Numbered from the stretch's first letter, positions 1-11,889 are shown. The stretch: 64,000 nt of DNA from Chlorocebus sabaeus (GCF_047675955.1 NC_132925.1:76513622-76577621); one strand, 5' to 3'. Made by a program: numbers and translations. Notes: a model not told the origin generated them from the letters alone.

Positions 1-925
1 CCCAGGTAACACCCTGCCCTGTGGAAAGTAGGATCTATTTTCACCATCAGTGTCCTGGAAGGATCCAGTATCACAACCTGGAAGTACAGGGGAGTTAATG
101 CCCTATGTAGCAAAATCTGTCCGGGAAAAAAGACAAAGGAAGAAGACACTAGATAACTTCCTTACGGTTTCTCTCCCTACCACTCCCAAGCACACTGGGC
201 CTCAGAGCAACGATTCTTTTTGTCTCTCAAGAAAAGTCTTGCATGACCAACCAAACAGCTGTGCTTTCTGGCAAGCTGTGGCCAGCATGGTCATGTATCA
301 CTTTGTATTTGCTTTTCCACCTGTTTCTTCCTCACTTCCCTTTTCCCACTGTTCCAGTCCTAAAACTGCATACCCCAATTCAGCATTGGCATGTAAATTT
401 TGCCTCAGGCTTTGCATTCCAGAAAACTTAGGTTGAGGCACCATCCTTGTAAAATGATTTTTTTTTACCCTCAAGAAACAATTCTTTAAAAATGACCACT
501 GTAATGATAAATCCCTGATAGAAGTCATGAGTTCTTAATCTCACCTCTGCCATTAAGGCAATGAATCATAGCAAATGATTATTTAACTAAGTTACTTCAC
601 ATTTTGCCCATCTAAAAAGTGAAAGGGAGTATCATAAATCAGTATTACTGAGCCCTTTTTATATCACAGCATACACAAAATTTGTATTTGTATAGTACCT
701 TGGCATAACTGGTTCAAGGCCAGCCATGGCAGGCCCAGGGATTCTGTCTGTCTAGGCTATTCAGGCTAAATGATCGTCAGTATCTTAATACATCTGCCAC
801 CCAATCATTAGGTAACCAGAGTGCCGCGGCAGGGTTCAAAGCTGGAGATTTTCAAGTTTTTTGACAGCAACACACAATGAGAAATTCGCTTTGATATTAT
901 TAGTAGTACAACCAGATACGTCTAG
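1..925. other. No recognised gene; unique-looking DNA
   Basis: I recognise no repeat family or conserved coding signal here. A 128-codon plus-strand open frame at 50-436 has no domain, no low-complexity explanation and no convincing splice signals, so it is treated as chance. Confidence 0.5.
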
Positions 926-927
926 GC

Positions 928-1060
928 GATGGTTCTCAAACTGGAGGTTATTTGACACCCCCAGAGAATTTTTGGCAATGTCTGGAGAGATGTTTGTTTG
1001 TCACGACAGGTAACAAACAAAGGTGTGCTACTATCACCCAGTGGGTAAAAACCAACAAGG
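928..1060 (-). mobile_element. MER20 hAT-type element, first part
   Basis: The left part matches the MER20 terminus (ggttctcaaac) followed by the typical tggcaatgtctggagagat stretch and the cacccagtgggta segment. This is a non-autonomous hAT DNA transposon relic. It is interrupted by an LTR and resumes at about 1435 with the expected next segment (gatgctgctaaacatcct), so both pieces are one insertion. Confidence 0.8.
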
Positions 1061-1434
1061 GCTGCCATAACAAAGTACCTTGGACTGGAGAGCTTGAATA
1101 GAAATGTATTTTCTCTTTGTTGTGGAGGCTGCAAGTCCAAGATCAAGGTGTCTAAAGGCAGGTTTCTTTTGAGGCCTCTCTCCTTGGCCTCTTCCATGGA
1201 TGGCCATCTTCTCCTTGTGTCTTCACATGATCTTCCCTCTGTTCCTGTCTGGGCCATTCTTACAAAAAGAACATTTATATTGGATTAGGGCCCACCCTAA
1301 TGATTTCATTATAACTTAATTATATATAACTTAATTACCTCTTTAAAGACTCTATCTCCAAATACATTCCAAGGTACTAGGGATTAGGACTCCATCGTAT
1401 AAATTTTGGAGAAACGTAATTCAGCTCATAATAC
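1061..1434 (-). mobile_element. MLT1/MST-type ERVL-MaLR solo LTR inside MER20
   Basis: On the minus strand this reads as a MaLR LTR: an ctgaattacgt start, cctaatccctagtacct, gggtgggccctaatcc, a stretch on gaagacacaaggagaagatgg, and a final ctttgttatggcagcc. No internal proviral sequence is attached, so it is a solo LTR. The five bases caagg occur just left (1056-1060) and just right (1435-1439), which fits a 5-bp target duplication. A short terminal piece appears to be missing at the left edge. The subfamily (MLT1A/B versus MSTD) is not certain. Confidence 0.75.
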
Positions 1435-1562
1435 CAAGGATGCTGCTAAACATCCTATAATGCCTATGACAGACCCGCCTCCCCACCAATCACATACACA
1501 ATAAAAAATTATCTGGCTTCAAATTCCAACAATGACAAGACCCTTGTCTAAAACCCTGGTCG
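1435..1562 (-). mobile_element. MER20 hAT-type element, second part
   Basis: This continues the MER20 consensus: gctgctaaacatcctataatg, then a run of cytosines, then a aaaaattatctggc stretch and a degenerate terminus near ctaaaaccctgg. Confidence 0.75.
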
Positions 1563-2262
1563 AACACATACTCAGTGCTCAATAAATTTTCACTAAATAC
1601 ATAATATATCATAAAAATATTTAACTGAAACAAAAGTTTGATAAAATAATAGTGCAGCAACTTCTGATGTCCTCTGTTATTTTCTCTTCTAATTTTGTAA
1701 TATTGGTTGCAACTACTAAATTGATCTCATGACCCACTAGTAGATCTTATCCTACAGTTTAAAAAGTGCTGATCTAAAGTATTGACCAGCTTTGAAAATC
1801 TTATAGATCAATATTTTTAAACAAATATAATATATAGAATGCTGCTATAAGTCAGTTAGGCTTATTTTTAACAGGGACTAGGATTTATTCATCAAAATTA
1901 TTATTTTAAGGTAGTCTTTAGGAAGGCAATGCAGTTGTCCAAATGATGCTACAGTTGTTTAAAACATTCAATAGTTTATTTTGGAGGATATGACATTGTT
2001 TCCTTCAGAGCTTACAGAACAACCATGTTTTCTAGTTACTATATATGTTTTTTTTTTCTGTGAATTTATTATCCAAATTGAGTGACTTTCTTATTTACCA
2101 TATATTAAATGGCCTTTGGCTGCTATTAAAATTTAAATCCACCCTCAAATGGTGATTATTTGGCATCTAAACATTCAAAAGAATGTCCCATAAACTCTAA
2201 AAACAGTCCTATAAATGGACTTGCCAAATATTATCAGTGGTTTAGAATAACTGAAAAATACA
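1563..2262. other. No gene; AT-rich, possible hAT relic
   Basis: The stretch near 1700-1780 (acccactagtagatc, then tttaaaaagtgctgatc) recalls an ancient hAT MER element but is too decayed to name. Nothing else is recognisable. Confidence 0.4.
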
Positions 2263-2277
2263 AATGGAACCATTCTT

Positions 2278-2573
2278 TTTTTTTTTTTTTTTTTTTTTTG
2301 AGACAGAGTCTCACTCTGTCACCCAGTCTGGAGTGCAGTCACATAATCTCAGCTCACTGCAACATCCACCTCCCCAGTTCAAACGATCCTCCCACTTCAG
2401 TCTCTCAAGTAGTTGGGACTACAGGTGTGTGCTACCATGCCTGGCTAATTTTTGCATTTTTAGCAGAGACAGAGTTGGCGAGGCTGGTCTCGAACTCCTG
2501 ACCTCAGGTGATCTACCCGCCTCAGCCTCCCAAAGTGCTAAGATTACAGGCATGAGTCCCTGGGCCCAGCCTG
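2278..2573 (-). mobile_element. AluS-like SINE, full length
   Basis: This is a complete dimeric Alu in reverse orientation. The poly-T tail is at 2278-2299, followed by gagacagagtctcactctgt, and the 5' end ggctgggcccag reads out on the minus strand near 2570. The 15-bp target duplication aatggaaccattctt is perfect at 2263-2277 and 2574-2588, proving a single retrotransposition event. The two open frames that cross it are artefacts of the antisense Alu. Confidence 0.97.
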
Positions 2574-2999
2574 AATGGAACCATTCTTATCTGCATATGT
2601 AAATTCTGATGATTTGCTCAGTGTCCATTAACTGCATGCATGACCATATGCTAGGGGATATGAAAATGCATGATTTTGTGCAGCTCTTCAGCTCTTCAAA
2701 TGATACCTCCTTGTTCTGTTATCAGCACATTTTTAGAAATGTTTTCTGTAGCTCTGTGGTGAGAAAAGTTGCATGTCCACGTTTACAGGAATGATGAAGG
2801 AAAATTTTCCTCAAAGGTACAGTGTAACACTCTTTGTAACTAAAGAAGAAGAAAACGAAATTAATTCTCTTTGGCAGATTTATGCTATGGCCAAAAAATA
2901 TTTAAGATACAATGTTTTCGTCCTTTATTCTGAAATTATAGAAATAAATGCTTCAAAAATGGAATTTGAATTCAATGTAATGGATCATTAAACATGATG

Positions 3000-3365
3000 T
3001 AAAGACAAAAAGGATATTTTATTATTTATTATAAAAGGAATACATGATTTTAGTTTAAAAGGAACCTTTATAAAATAATATAAAATAGAACATCTCAGTC
3101 TCTAGAGAAATTCACAGTTGATTGTGTCATTCATATCCTTGGAATATTTAGAACATATAGCATTTTTCTGCAAATAGAATATACATTATTCAAATTGTTC
3201 TTCATCTTGTCTTTTTTAATTTAAAATTTATCTTGCAGATCTTTTATATCACAGTATATTTACGTGCTTCATTATATTTAATAGATACATAATAGTCCAT
3301 GGTACCTCATAGAGACTATCTCATTTCACTAACTCAAGTATGGAAGACATTTAGTTGCCTTTATT
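3000..3365 (-). mobile_element. L1M (old LINE-1) 3'-region fragment
   Basis: Degenerate match to the minus strand of ancient L1M/L1ME tails: tttttaat, then gcagatcttttatatcacag, then aatagtccatggtac, equivalent to the familiar 'tagtattccatggt' region. It is highly diverged, with no frame left. Confidence 0.55.
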
Positions 3366-4020
3366 TTTCTTTTACTCAACCTAATTTCATCTTAGGATTC
3401 TATTCTCCTGAGTAGTCAAAACGTGATCTGTGTGAGTTCAGGGTTTTCCTGCATGGCATTTGTCTGAGTTACCTGAGGTTTATATAGAACAGAGGGTATA
3501 GGGCATGAGTATGGCATCATCTCCTTGGTTGCTGTCTTTCCAAGCAGACAGATGCAGAGGAGTATATTGTCCCAACTGGTCCTCGGTCACTGATTCACAT
3601 AGATCTTTGCTGATCATCCCTGGATCACATTTCAGTCCCTTCAGAACCTGCGGATCTCTTTGCTATGTCTACGTTGCTCTCAGACACAGGGAATTACTCT
3701 GCCATGCTGGATTTGGGGAAAATCTTGCAAGCTCTCTCATATTTTAGTTACACCACACAGATCTTCCTACTCTATTCTTTCAGCATTATGTCAGGATACT
3801 GCCAAAATTGTGGATCTTGTCATTTTGCAAGCATTTAACAAAAAGCAAGTTTTCTTTTCTCTCAGACTTCGTTACCTCCCACTCTTGAACCCCTGAATTC
3901 AGTCTTAAATGGAAGGCTCCTTTCTGAGGCACATATATGCTTTCCTTCTAACTCCTCTTCTCCCAACCCAGGTATTATTATTATTTTTTTTTTGATACCA
4001 GGATTATTATTTTTTTGTTT
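3366..4020. other. No gene; unassigned sequence
   Basis: No recognised repeat or gene. The open frames at 3505-3747 and 3660-3896 overlap in different frames and show no domain. A T-rich low-complexity patch lies at 3978-4025. Confidence 0.4.
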
Positions 4021-4024
4021 TTTT

Positions 4025-4410
4025 TCTTAGCAATATGTCTTAGAGACTTTTTCGTGGCAGGACAATAAATCTGTCCCCATCTTTTGGGCAGCTGCTTAAT
4101 ATTCTATTGTGTGGAATTTCATGCATATTTATTTCTTCTTTCGTCCTTCAATTTCCTTGTTTTATTTTTCCTTCCTTTAATTTTTTTCTCTGAATGAAAC
4201 AATATAGATACAGAAAATGTACACAGTAATACAAAGTTCGAACTATGTAAAATAAAAAGTAAATTTTACCTTTCTGTGCCACTCCCCAGAGACCATAACT
4301 TTTAACAATTTCTTATTTTTGTTCTTTTGGTGGTTTCTATTGTAATTTTAAGTGTTATTGTTCTATTTATTTTTAAGTCTTTATCAAAACATTAGTTTCC
4401 ATAGCTAAAA
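4025..4410 (-). mobile_element. L1M 3'-region fragment
   Basis: A second decayed stretch of the same L1M region (caatatgtcttagagac; cttaatattctattgtgtgg), continuing into a typical L1M 3' UTR (agaccataacttttaacaat). It is probably the same old insertion that continues at 5880-6250 and has been interrupted by younger elements. Confidence 0.55.
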
Positions 4411-4414
4411 ATAA

Positions 4415-4420
<6 letters not shown>

Positions 4421-4450
<30 letters not shown>
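4421..4450. repeat. Poly(A) tract, about 30 bp
   Basis: An uninterrupted A run follows caaaa near position 4420. No clear parent retroelement is visible in the sense orientation. Confidence 0.9.
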
Positions 4451-4451
<1 letters not shown>

Positions 4452-4544
4452 AACTTATAATGAGTAGCATTAATTTAATGGGTCCGTAGGATGGATCAGA
4501 AGCTTAAACATATACTCAGCACATCATCTTGAACCAAAAGTCTG

Positions 4545-4930
4545 AGTAGGCAGGTTGACATCATGGTTAACATGAACTCTACAGGCAGTCTGAGTTGTAA
4601 TTCTGGCTCTGTCACTTTCTGACTATGCAATCTTGGTCTCTGTGAGACTCATTTTCCTCATCTTTAAAATCAAACTAAAATCATACCTAGTTTGTAAAAT
4701 TTTCCTGAATTAAAGAAAATGGTCTTTGGTGTAAAATACATCAAAATTTGGAATCCACTTATGGCACCTACTAACCACATGTTGGCAATGTCACCTTGGA
4801 CTTGTTCTCAGACATCATTAAAACTGGGAATCTTAAGAGCTCTCTTCATGTGTGGGGATTCCCTTAATGAAATATGGATATGTAAAACTGCCTGGTATAT
4901 AGCAGGCATTTCAGAAAGGCTAGTTTCTCT
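4545..4930 (+). mobile_element. MIR relics (two adjacent)
   Basis: 4545-4690 has the MIR layout: a 'tctggctctgtcactt' block, 'ctatgcaatcttgg', then 'ctcattttcctcatctttaaaat'. 4705-4925 repeats a weaker version ending with a 'tggtatatagcaggcatt' block typical of the MIR 3' half. Confidence 0.6.
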
Positions 4931-4984
4931 TTTTCAGTCCTGTTAGGAATGAATGATTGCCCCAGGCAAGGAGATCTTGGATAA

Positions 4985-5335
4985 TTTTCTTTTTATTTTA
5001 TTTTATTTTATTTATTTTCTTGTATTGTTAGTTGACATGTAATAATTGTACATATGCATGGGATACTGACTGATATTTTGATACATGTATATCAAACCAG
5101 AGCAATTAGCATATCCATTACCTCAAACATTTACAATTTCTTTGTAGTGTGAACATTCATAATTCTCTCTTCTAGCTTTTTGAAAATATACAATGATTTA
5201 TGTTTAACCATATTTATCCTACAATACTATATAACCCTAGAACCTATCCCTCCTAGCTAGATGTAATGTTGTATCTGTTAACCAACTTCTCCCTATTTTC
5301 CCCTCTTCCTTACCCTTCTGGGCCAGCGAATTTTT
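4985..5335 (-). mobile_element. L1 3' end (L1MA/L1PB-like), 5'-truncated
   Basis: A (TTTTA)n tail at 4990-5015 is followed by the reverse of an L1 3' UTR: gttgacatgtaataattgta, then atatccattacctcaaacat, then ctctcttctagctttttgaa. This is a classic 5'-truncated LINE-1 copy with no coding capacity. Confidence 0.8.
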
Positions 5336-5639
5336 AATCCATGGTTGCAGGTAGGTAAGTTTCTCTTATTCACTGTTCAAGCTTCCAAATATTTTCTTGA
5401 TGTCAGTCTAGGCTTTTGGAACTCAAAAGCCAGATATTCTCTATTGATGTGTTATTTGCATTCTACTGTGTCATTCATCTCCCGAAGCAAGGCATGCAAT
5501 CAATATACCAGCCAAAAAAAAAATTCAAGCAAAAAATAAAAAAGCTGACATTATAAAATCTTACCTCATTACATGTATATATGTCCTATTTATGATTCCC
5601 TATAGGTAGTCACTTATGTTGTTTCCATTTTTGTTGCAA

Positions 5640-5858
5640 TTTTTTTTCCATAAGTTGTTGGGGTGCAGGTGGTATTTGGTTACATGAGTAAATTCTTCAG
5701 TGGTGACCTGTGAGATTTTTTTGTACCCATCACCCAAGCAGTGTACACTGTACACATCTGTAGTCTTTTATCCCTCACCCCCTCCTACTCTTTCCTCTAA
5801 GTCCCCAAAGTCCATTGTATTATTCTTATACCTTTGCATCCTTATAGTTTAGCTCCAA
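5640..5858 (-). mobile_element. L1 3' end (L1MA/L1PB-like), 5'-truncated
   Basis: Reverse of an L1 3' UTR: gttggggtgcaggtggtat, ttcttcagtggtgacctgtg, cccatcacccaagcagtgta, and ctaagtccccaaagtccatt. It resembles the copy at 24232-24725 and carries no frame. Confidence 0.85.
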
Positions 5859-5879
5859 TTAACATCCTTGCCCATACAG

Positions 5880-6250
5880 CTTAAGAATTTATGTAAGAAT
5901 ATAGACAATACAAATCCTAGCATTGGAATTCCTGGGACAAAGGGTAAGTGTTGTTTAAATATTGATGAATATCACCACATCTCCCCTTCAAAAAGAGTAC
6001 ACTATCACAATCTTGTATAGAAGTACCTGTCTCTCCATAGCTTCATTTTCTGGGGTTTATCACATATTTAAACTTCTTTCACTCTGACAGCTGAAAATAT
6101 TATCTCTTGGTTTTCTGATTTTCCATGTCTTTAGTTATATGAGTGATTGAACATATTCTCACAGATGTTCCGGCCTTTTGCATCTTACATTCCCTGAACT
6201 CCTTATTGATGTGCAAAAGTTGTGTTATATAATCTTAAAGTGCATTAAAT
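5880..6250 (-). mobile_element. L1M ORF2 3'-region fragment
   Basis: Reverse of the ancient L1M ORF2 end: ggaattcctgggacaaaggg, then a decayed 'ccacatctcccc' region and a 'gtgattgaacatattctcac' stretch. It probably belongs to the same L1M insertion as 4025-4410. Confidence 0.6.
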
Positions 6251-6259
6251 AGAATTTTT

Positions 6260-6980
6260 AAAATCATATATTTATTTACTACTGTTTGGGAAGACAAAAT
6301 ACATAGAATTTAAGGCAACTACTTCCCAGTTTCTCCTTCATTTGACAGCAACTGAATATTATATAGGGATAGGTAAAAAAACAAAACTGAGGATGAAAAA
6401 CTGAGTCACTAACACAGAGCTAACAATTATGCTTTGACAATGTTATCATATCTTCACACTGCAAATGCAGAGCTAATTCTCATTAAAATGGAATTTGTTC
6501 TAATACTCACATGATAGCAGCCATGAGAGACAGCTAACGTAATCAGTGAATGTCCCTTGAGCATGTGTAATTATGCTAAGAGTCCAATAACTAATTAGCA
6601 CAATGGATTTTGGTTTCAATTCAAATGTTGCAGAACATCTATTTCACGTATCCTATGTTGTCACTGTCTCAGTTTCCACAACAGTTGATAGAACTCCACA
6701 AAGAGAATCTAAGAGAACATACATACGAACTTCAGAATGAACAAATGAGGACTGATTACCAACTGTATGATTAATTTTTTCTCAACCCCTCAATTCTGTA
6801 ACATAAAAATATCTGATTTCTCACTCTTTAAAGCTTCTCTGTGTCCATTTATTATATTTTGTAATTCATACTTATGCATATCTTACCCAAATTAGCATAC
6901 TGTCTTCCATCTAGAAAGCACCTTAAAATCTGAAAAACACTTAGGTTCCTTGCAACCACCACACTTCACCCTTATGTTCA
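6260..6980. other. No gene; unique-looking AT-rich DNA
   Basis: No repeat family, splice-bounded open frame or structural RNA is recognisable here. Confidence 0.5.
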
Positions 6981-6984
6981 TCAC

Positions 6985-7142
6985 AATTGCTACCATGTCC
7001 TGAAGCCATACCATGTGCCAGGCAACTCTGCCAGGTATTTATTGCAAGTCCTATTTTATAAATGGAGCCTCATGTTCAGAGAGGTTAAAAAAACATGCCC
7101 CAAGTCAGCATTTGGTAAGTTGCAGAGTCAGCATTAACAGGT
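6985..7142 (-). mobile_element. MIR relic
   Basis: Reverse-orientation MIR: accatgtgccaggcaactct, ctattttataaatggagcct, cagagaggttaaaa, and a 'gttgcagagtcagcatt' end. Confidence 0.7.
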
Positions 7143-8190
7143 TTTGGGGGTCTGATGAATTCTGCAAGGAACAAGGAGGGAGTTTTTAATACAAGCTGTG
7201 GCATTTCTTGGAAGAGACCTTTCTGGAACTGCTACTTGATAGCTCTCAATCCCAAGGCTCCTCTGTGCATCGCCTTTCCCCTGGGCAGTTAAGTATCCCT
7301 TCAGTGCTCTGGCCAGTTCTGTTTAATCCTACTTAGATTTTAAGGTGGGTGAGGCAGCCTGTGTTAAATAATTCAAACATGAAGGAAGAGACTACGTGAG
7401 GCATCAGCTGGGTTCCCGATTCTCTGCCGCATCTTTTGGCCACGTTCTCCTCATGATGGAAATGGCCCTAGATGGACTCCTTTCTCTGCAGCTGCTCCTT
7501 GCTGGTCAGAAACTGCACTTCACAGTGTTCTGACCCTTCACCTCACAATATTTAGGCTGACTCACTGAGAGAGCATGGAAAATGCCTTTCCCTTAAGAGG
7601 CAGAAAGGGAAGAAATGGGATTTAGGAAGGAAGAATTGGAAGGAGAATGAATCCAGTGGAAACAGACCAGTGGTCGTCCAAGTATTACAGCTGGATGATG
7701 GAGCCCTTTGTAAATATCTCAAGCCAACAATTTGGGGAAAGCAACACTCTCAGGTATACATCCACTGGGCGACCTTTTGGGATAGCGCTTTCCCAGATCA
7801 GCACACTCCATAGGCAGAGAGGCCCTAACCACTGAACTCTATGCTTCATAATTCAGCTCTAAGCAAATCTGATAGTTGAGTTCTTCTTTCTCCTTACCAG
7901 AAGTAAGTCTAAAATTTCACCCAGGGATTTTAAAACAGGGAGAGTAGCTCTCATCCTACTTGGAGGCTTTAGATTGAACATCCCTGATTTTATTTGATTT
8001 CCTAATTTGCAAAACCTAAGGTTCATAAAGGAAAAGCAAGTTGTCCAACACCAGACAGAAAAAAAAAAACATGTCTTCTCATGTAATAATTTTCAAATAG
8101 TATTTAGAAGACTGAATTTGGATCCAGTTTAACACTCATGATCTATTTTATGTCTAAATGTTGCAGAAAATTTGTTTCTTAGAGAAGCAT
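7143..8190. other. No gene; unassigned sequence
   Basis: Moderately GC-richer DNA without a recognised family. A 62-codon open frame at 7647-7835 shows no domain or splice support. Confidence 0.4.
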
Positions 8191-8194
8191 TTTC

Positions 8195-8241
8195 TCCTAA
8201 AAATAGCTAACGTTTATTGAACTCAGCACAATGTCAGGTAT
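8195..8241 (-). mobile_element. MIR relic, first part (split by an L1)
   Basis: aaatagctaacgtttattga followed by a caatgtcaggtattatgct block is the right-hand core of MIR in reverse. It continues after the L1 insertion at 8375. Confidence 0.75.
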
Positions 8242-8256
8242 TATGCTAAACTTTTT

Positions 8257-8374
8257 TCCTCCAACTTTTAAGTTCAGGGGTACATGTGCAGGATGTGCAG
8301 TTTTGCTACAGGCGTAAACGTGTGCCATGGTGATTTGCTGCACAGATCATCCCATCACCCAAGTATGAAGCCCA
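8257..8374 (-). mobile_element. Very short 5'-truncated L1 insertion
   Basis: About 118 bp of L1 3' end: aagttcaggggtacatgtgc, aggatgtgcagttttgctac, cgtgtgccatggtgatttgc. The 15-bp target duplication tatgctaaacttttt is exact at 8242-8256 and 8375-8389. Confidence 0.92.
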
Positions 8375-8389
8375 TATGCTAAACTTTTT

Positions 8390-8585
8390 GCCTATACTAT
8401 GTCATTTAATCTTTACAATAATGCTGGGAAGAAGAAAATTGTATAAATCAATATTGTATAGGTGATGAAGGCTCAGAGATTACAAATCATTTATAAATTG
8501 GTAATATATAAAATCTTATCCAAGTTTTGAATTCCAAAGCTCAAGCAACTTCTCAACTACTATGACATCCTGAGGCCCCATACAG
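8390..8585 (-). mobile_element. MIR relic, second part
   Basis: Continuation of the split MIR: cctatactatgtcatttaat, ctttacaataatgctgggaa, then 'gatgaaggctcagagattac'. Confidence 0.7.
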
Positions 8586-8629
8586 CATTTGAAGTATTTA
8601 CAGCGAATAAAGGGCCCTGCTTCTGAGGG

Positions 8630-8975
8630 TTTGCACATGTTATTCCTTCCACCTAGAACGCTCTTCCTCCAAATACCTACAAGGTTTAAACTCTCACTTC
8701 AGGTCTCTGCTCAAATGTCCCCTTATCAATGAGAATTTTTATGACCACTTGGTATAAAATACCTACCCCTGCATCTACTCCATAGATTAGGAGATTCTTA
8801 TCTCCTTCACTCAGTCTCATATTTCTATGTAGAATGTATTATCATATCATTAGAAATAAAATCTCCATGAGGTCAGGAACTTGAATCTGTTCACTGCATC
8901 TCCAGTACCAGAAGAGTGCCTACTACACAGTAGGTGCTCATTAAATATTTCTAGAATGAATATAGGAATGAATGA
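8630..8975 (+). mobile_element. L2 3'-end fragment
   Basis: This reads as the L2 3' region: cacatgttattccttccacc, tcaggtctctgctcaaatgt, aaatctccatgaggtcagga, then a 'cacagtaggtgctcattaaa' block ending in degenerate gaatgaat repeats, the diagnostic L2 terminus. Confidence 0.88.
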
Positions 8976-9556
8976 GTAAATAAATGGATCAAAAAAGTAC
9001 AATCACATCTCCAACATCAGCCCCATAAGATGTCAATCAAAGGATTATGTGGGGTCTCCAGGGAGTTTGATTTATGATTTTGTAAAGACACCTAATTTAA
9101 TAAAAGAGTATTTAATTATGTCAGTGCCTGATACTAAAGCATGCAAGGGGAAACATTTTTTCTTTGAGCCTAGACAGCTGGGAGAAGAATGCACCAGTCT
9201 ACTCTCCTTGTCTGTCCTTGTGTTCCTTCTTTCTTGCATAGCTCTGTATATTTAAGAGTCACTGGAGACACTTATCCTAAGAAATGTAGAAAAAGCACTT
9301 TTTTCCTTCTCATAAGCCAAACACTTATTCCCAGTGGGTAACATTTAGCAATGAAGTGTTTTTGACTCCAGCACTTATCAGTGTTTCTGAAATATACAGG
9401 ATAATTAAATTACTCAGACGTCGTGCTTTAATCAGGAGCAAATTTAATGAATATTCAGACTGTTCATTGTTAGAAAATGGGAAAAGGTTGTCAGAATATT
9501 CCCATTACAGAATCAAAAGTCACCCAGAAGAGGGTGCTAATGTTCTTTATAAAATA

Positions 9557-9558
<2 letters not shown>

Positions 9559-9591
<33 letters not shown>
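9559..9591. repeat. (CA)n microsatellite
   Basis: About 16 uninterrupted CA units, degrading at the right end to acaaacacac. Likely polymorphic in length. Confidence 0.97.
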
Positions 9592-9600
<9 letters not shown>

Positions 9601-9659
9601 GACCAAGCTTTCTTATGTAACTGAGCAATCAACACTAACTGTATGTACTGAGCATTAAG

Positions 9660-11700
9660 TAGAAAATATAAACACGAACAATTCAGAAAGTCAAAATCAT
9701 TGCCCATTGATAGCACTGAAGTTCTTAAAAACTGGGGCAGTTTATAAAATTTACCCCAATTCTGGACAGATTAGTTAACAATTAACAATATCACCACTGA
9801 AAATAATATATATTCTATCACCAAAAATGCCCACCAGAGTTAATGTTATAATATTTCATTAAAATACAAACCTTTATGAAAGCTGAGAGATGAACCAAAT
9901 ATAAACATTTTGGCTAACATTTAATATTATAGTCAATGACAGATTTTAAATAAAAATAACATTTCTTTCATTTGATTAATTGCATATTCTTTATTCAAAG
10001 ACTTTTATTTTCAGGGTAAATAAAGATGATTACCAAATATTGCTTAATTTTTATTCAGGAAAAATCATATTCTAGATTCTGGTTATGTACTCCAAATGAA
10101 AACAGAGATTTGACATTGGCATCTTTTCTAGTTCACATCGTCAAAAATAAAATTTTGCAAAGAATAAAGCTTCTGAAACCAAGTAATTCTCAAAATCCCT
10201 TTTCCTTATGCTTTCGAGATGTAAGTTGAAGATAGCCATGGCAGAAAACATCTTTCTTTCATGTTTAAAATGTGTCCTAATTTCTTTTCCTTATGCTAGG
10301 TTTTCTGAGCTCCTGTTTTTATAGTTCAAGCAATTTGTATTTTGATTATTTCTTTGAAGCAGACCAGTCATGTGAACTGTACATTTTCTGTAGGCAAAAT
10401 GAATGCAAATAAGAGCGTTCTGTGTCTGCCTAAGTGATTTTACTTAGAATACAAATAAGAAAAGCAGTGCAGACAGCGAAAGCTATTTTTACATTCCACT
10501 ATTAGCTTCTAGGCACAGCAGATTTAAGAGGACATCTGTATTCCAAAAAGCTCAATAGATTGATAGTCTTAAATGAAGTTGCCATCTTGCAGAGCTTGTG
10601 GAACAGGGCTATCATTGGAAAGAAGCAGTGCCTTTGCATGAAAAGAGTCAGCTTAGTCATTCACACACAAAATGTGTGTGCCATTTTCAAGCCAACACTG
10701 ACTACCAAGCTAAAGTGGAGGAACACAGGCAGTTGGATGAGTTAGAGAATAGAGCAGGGATTGAACAGGACTGTGACACCAAACAAGTCTGTCCTTAGGC
10801 TAAGAGCCATTACAGCATCTCTACTCAATTCACAGATTGGAGTGAGTTGTCATCACTTGACTGTTCTCAGATCCATTCTCTGTCCCTCTCTACCTGGTTG
10901 TGTATTGCAGGAAACTACATTTTCCAGCCTCTGTTGTCTTCTGATTCCAGATGGGTTTAGCTAAGGGAAGACTCTAATGGAAGTGTGGAGAGCAGGGGAA
11001 GGATAAGATCCAGGATATCTACCCCACCCCAATCCATATTAGACACATTATCTGTGTGGCTCCAGTTCTTGCAGGTTGGCCCCTACCTCTATGGCCTCAG
11101 TTCCCACCACGCAAGCCCATCAGGTGACCTTGCCCCCTGAGCTCTGATGTTTTTCTCACTCCATTCCTAGGTTGGTGGTGGCTTCTTTGCTTTCACTAAA
11201 TTCAGAGTTGCCTCATAATGCTGCATGATTCCTTAGCTATTCTATTACCTTTGTAAGCAAGTCCCTGTATTAGATTCCTTTGGTTTGAAATAGTTAAAGG
11301 GCTCTTTTCCCTGATATAAGAATCCATAGTTTGTGTTATAAGACCATTTTTAAAGGACTCACCTTCCTAGCCTAGCCTGTTTATTTTATTCCACAGCTCC
11401 TTTAACTCAATCTGGGTGGGCAGTAAAAAACAAAATAAAAATTGGTTAAAAACATAGCTTCTTCAGCACTTTCCATCCTTTTCATTGCACACACAAAATG
11501 ACCATATATGTAATTCTGAGGAAGTTATGACAATATAATACTCCTTACATGGTTACACTGAATGCATATTTTGCATTATTATTTAAAACTCTTTAAATGG
11601 ACTATCAAATATATCAGTCAGGAAAGAAAGAAACAACCTCCAAGCTACATGTTTGATTAAAGTTTGGCAGGAGTTAGCATTATAGGAAGAATTATTCATG
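9660..11700. other. No gene; AT-rich DNA, part possibly an old repeat
   Basis: 9660-10550 shows nothing recognisable. 10830-11300 has features of a common ancient dispersed repeat (gcaggaaactacattttcca; tggctccagttcttgcaggt; a 'cttctttgctttcac' segment), but I cannot name the family. Overlapping open frames at 10560-10964 are in different registers and show no domain. Confidence 0.4.
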
Positions 11701-11714
11701 CCTTACCACTTTCA

Positions 11715-11875
11715 ATACATTATTCGATTGTCTTTTTCCCATTGTTCTATATCTATCTGAAATAGGAATAGCAGAAGTATCTTCCTCATTAGATTGTTGA
11801 GAACACTAAATAAGACATACTTAAAATAATGTCTGGTCCATAGCAATTACTCAATAAATAATAGCTATTATTGTT
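11715..11875 (+). mobile_element. MIR relic
   Basis: cttcctcattagattgttga, then tggtccatagcaattactca ending in aataatagctattattgttg, is the MIR 3' half in forward orientation. Confidence 0.75.
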
Positions 11876-11889
11876 GACTATGTCTTTTG

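Noticed and set aside
50..436. 128-codon plus-strand frame
   Set aside because: No domain, no codon-level support visible, no splice signals; overlapped by frames in other registers.
2160..2602. Two overlapping 112-113-codon frames
   Set aside because: They run through an antisense Alu, a common source of false open frames.
2773..2991. 72-codon frame in AT-rich DNA as a coding exon
   Set aside because: No acceptor or donor at the edges, and its length is close to chance in a 64-kb scan of six frames.
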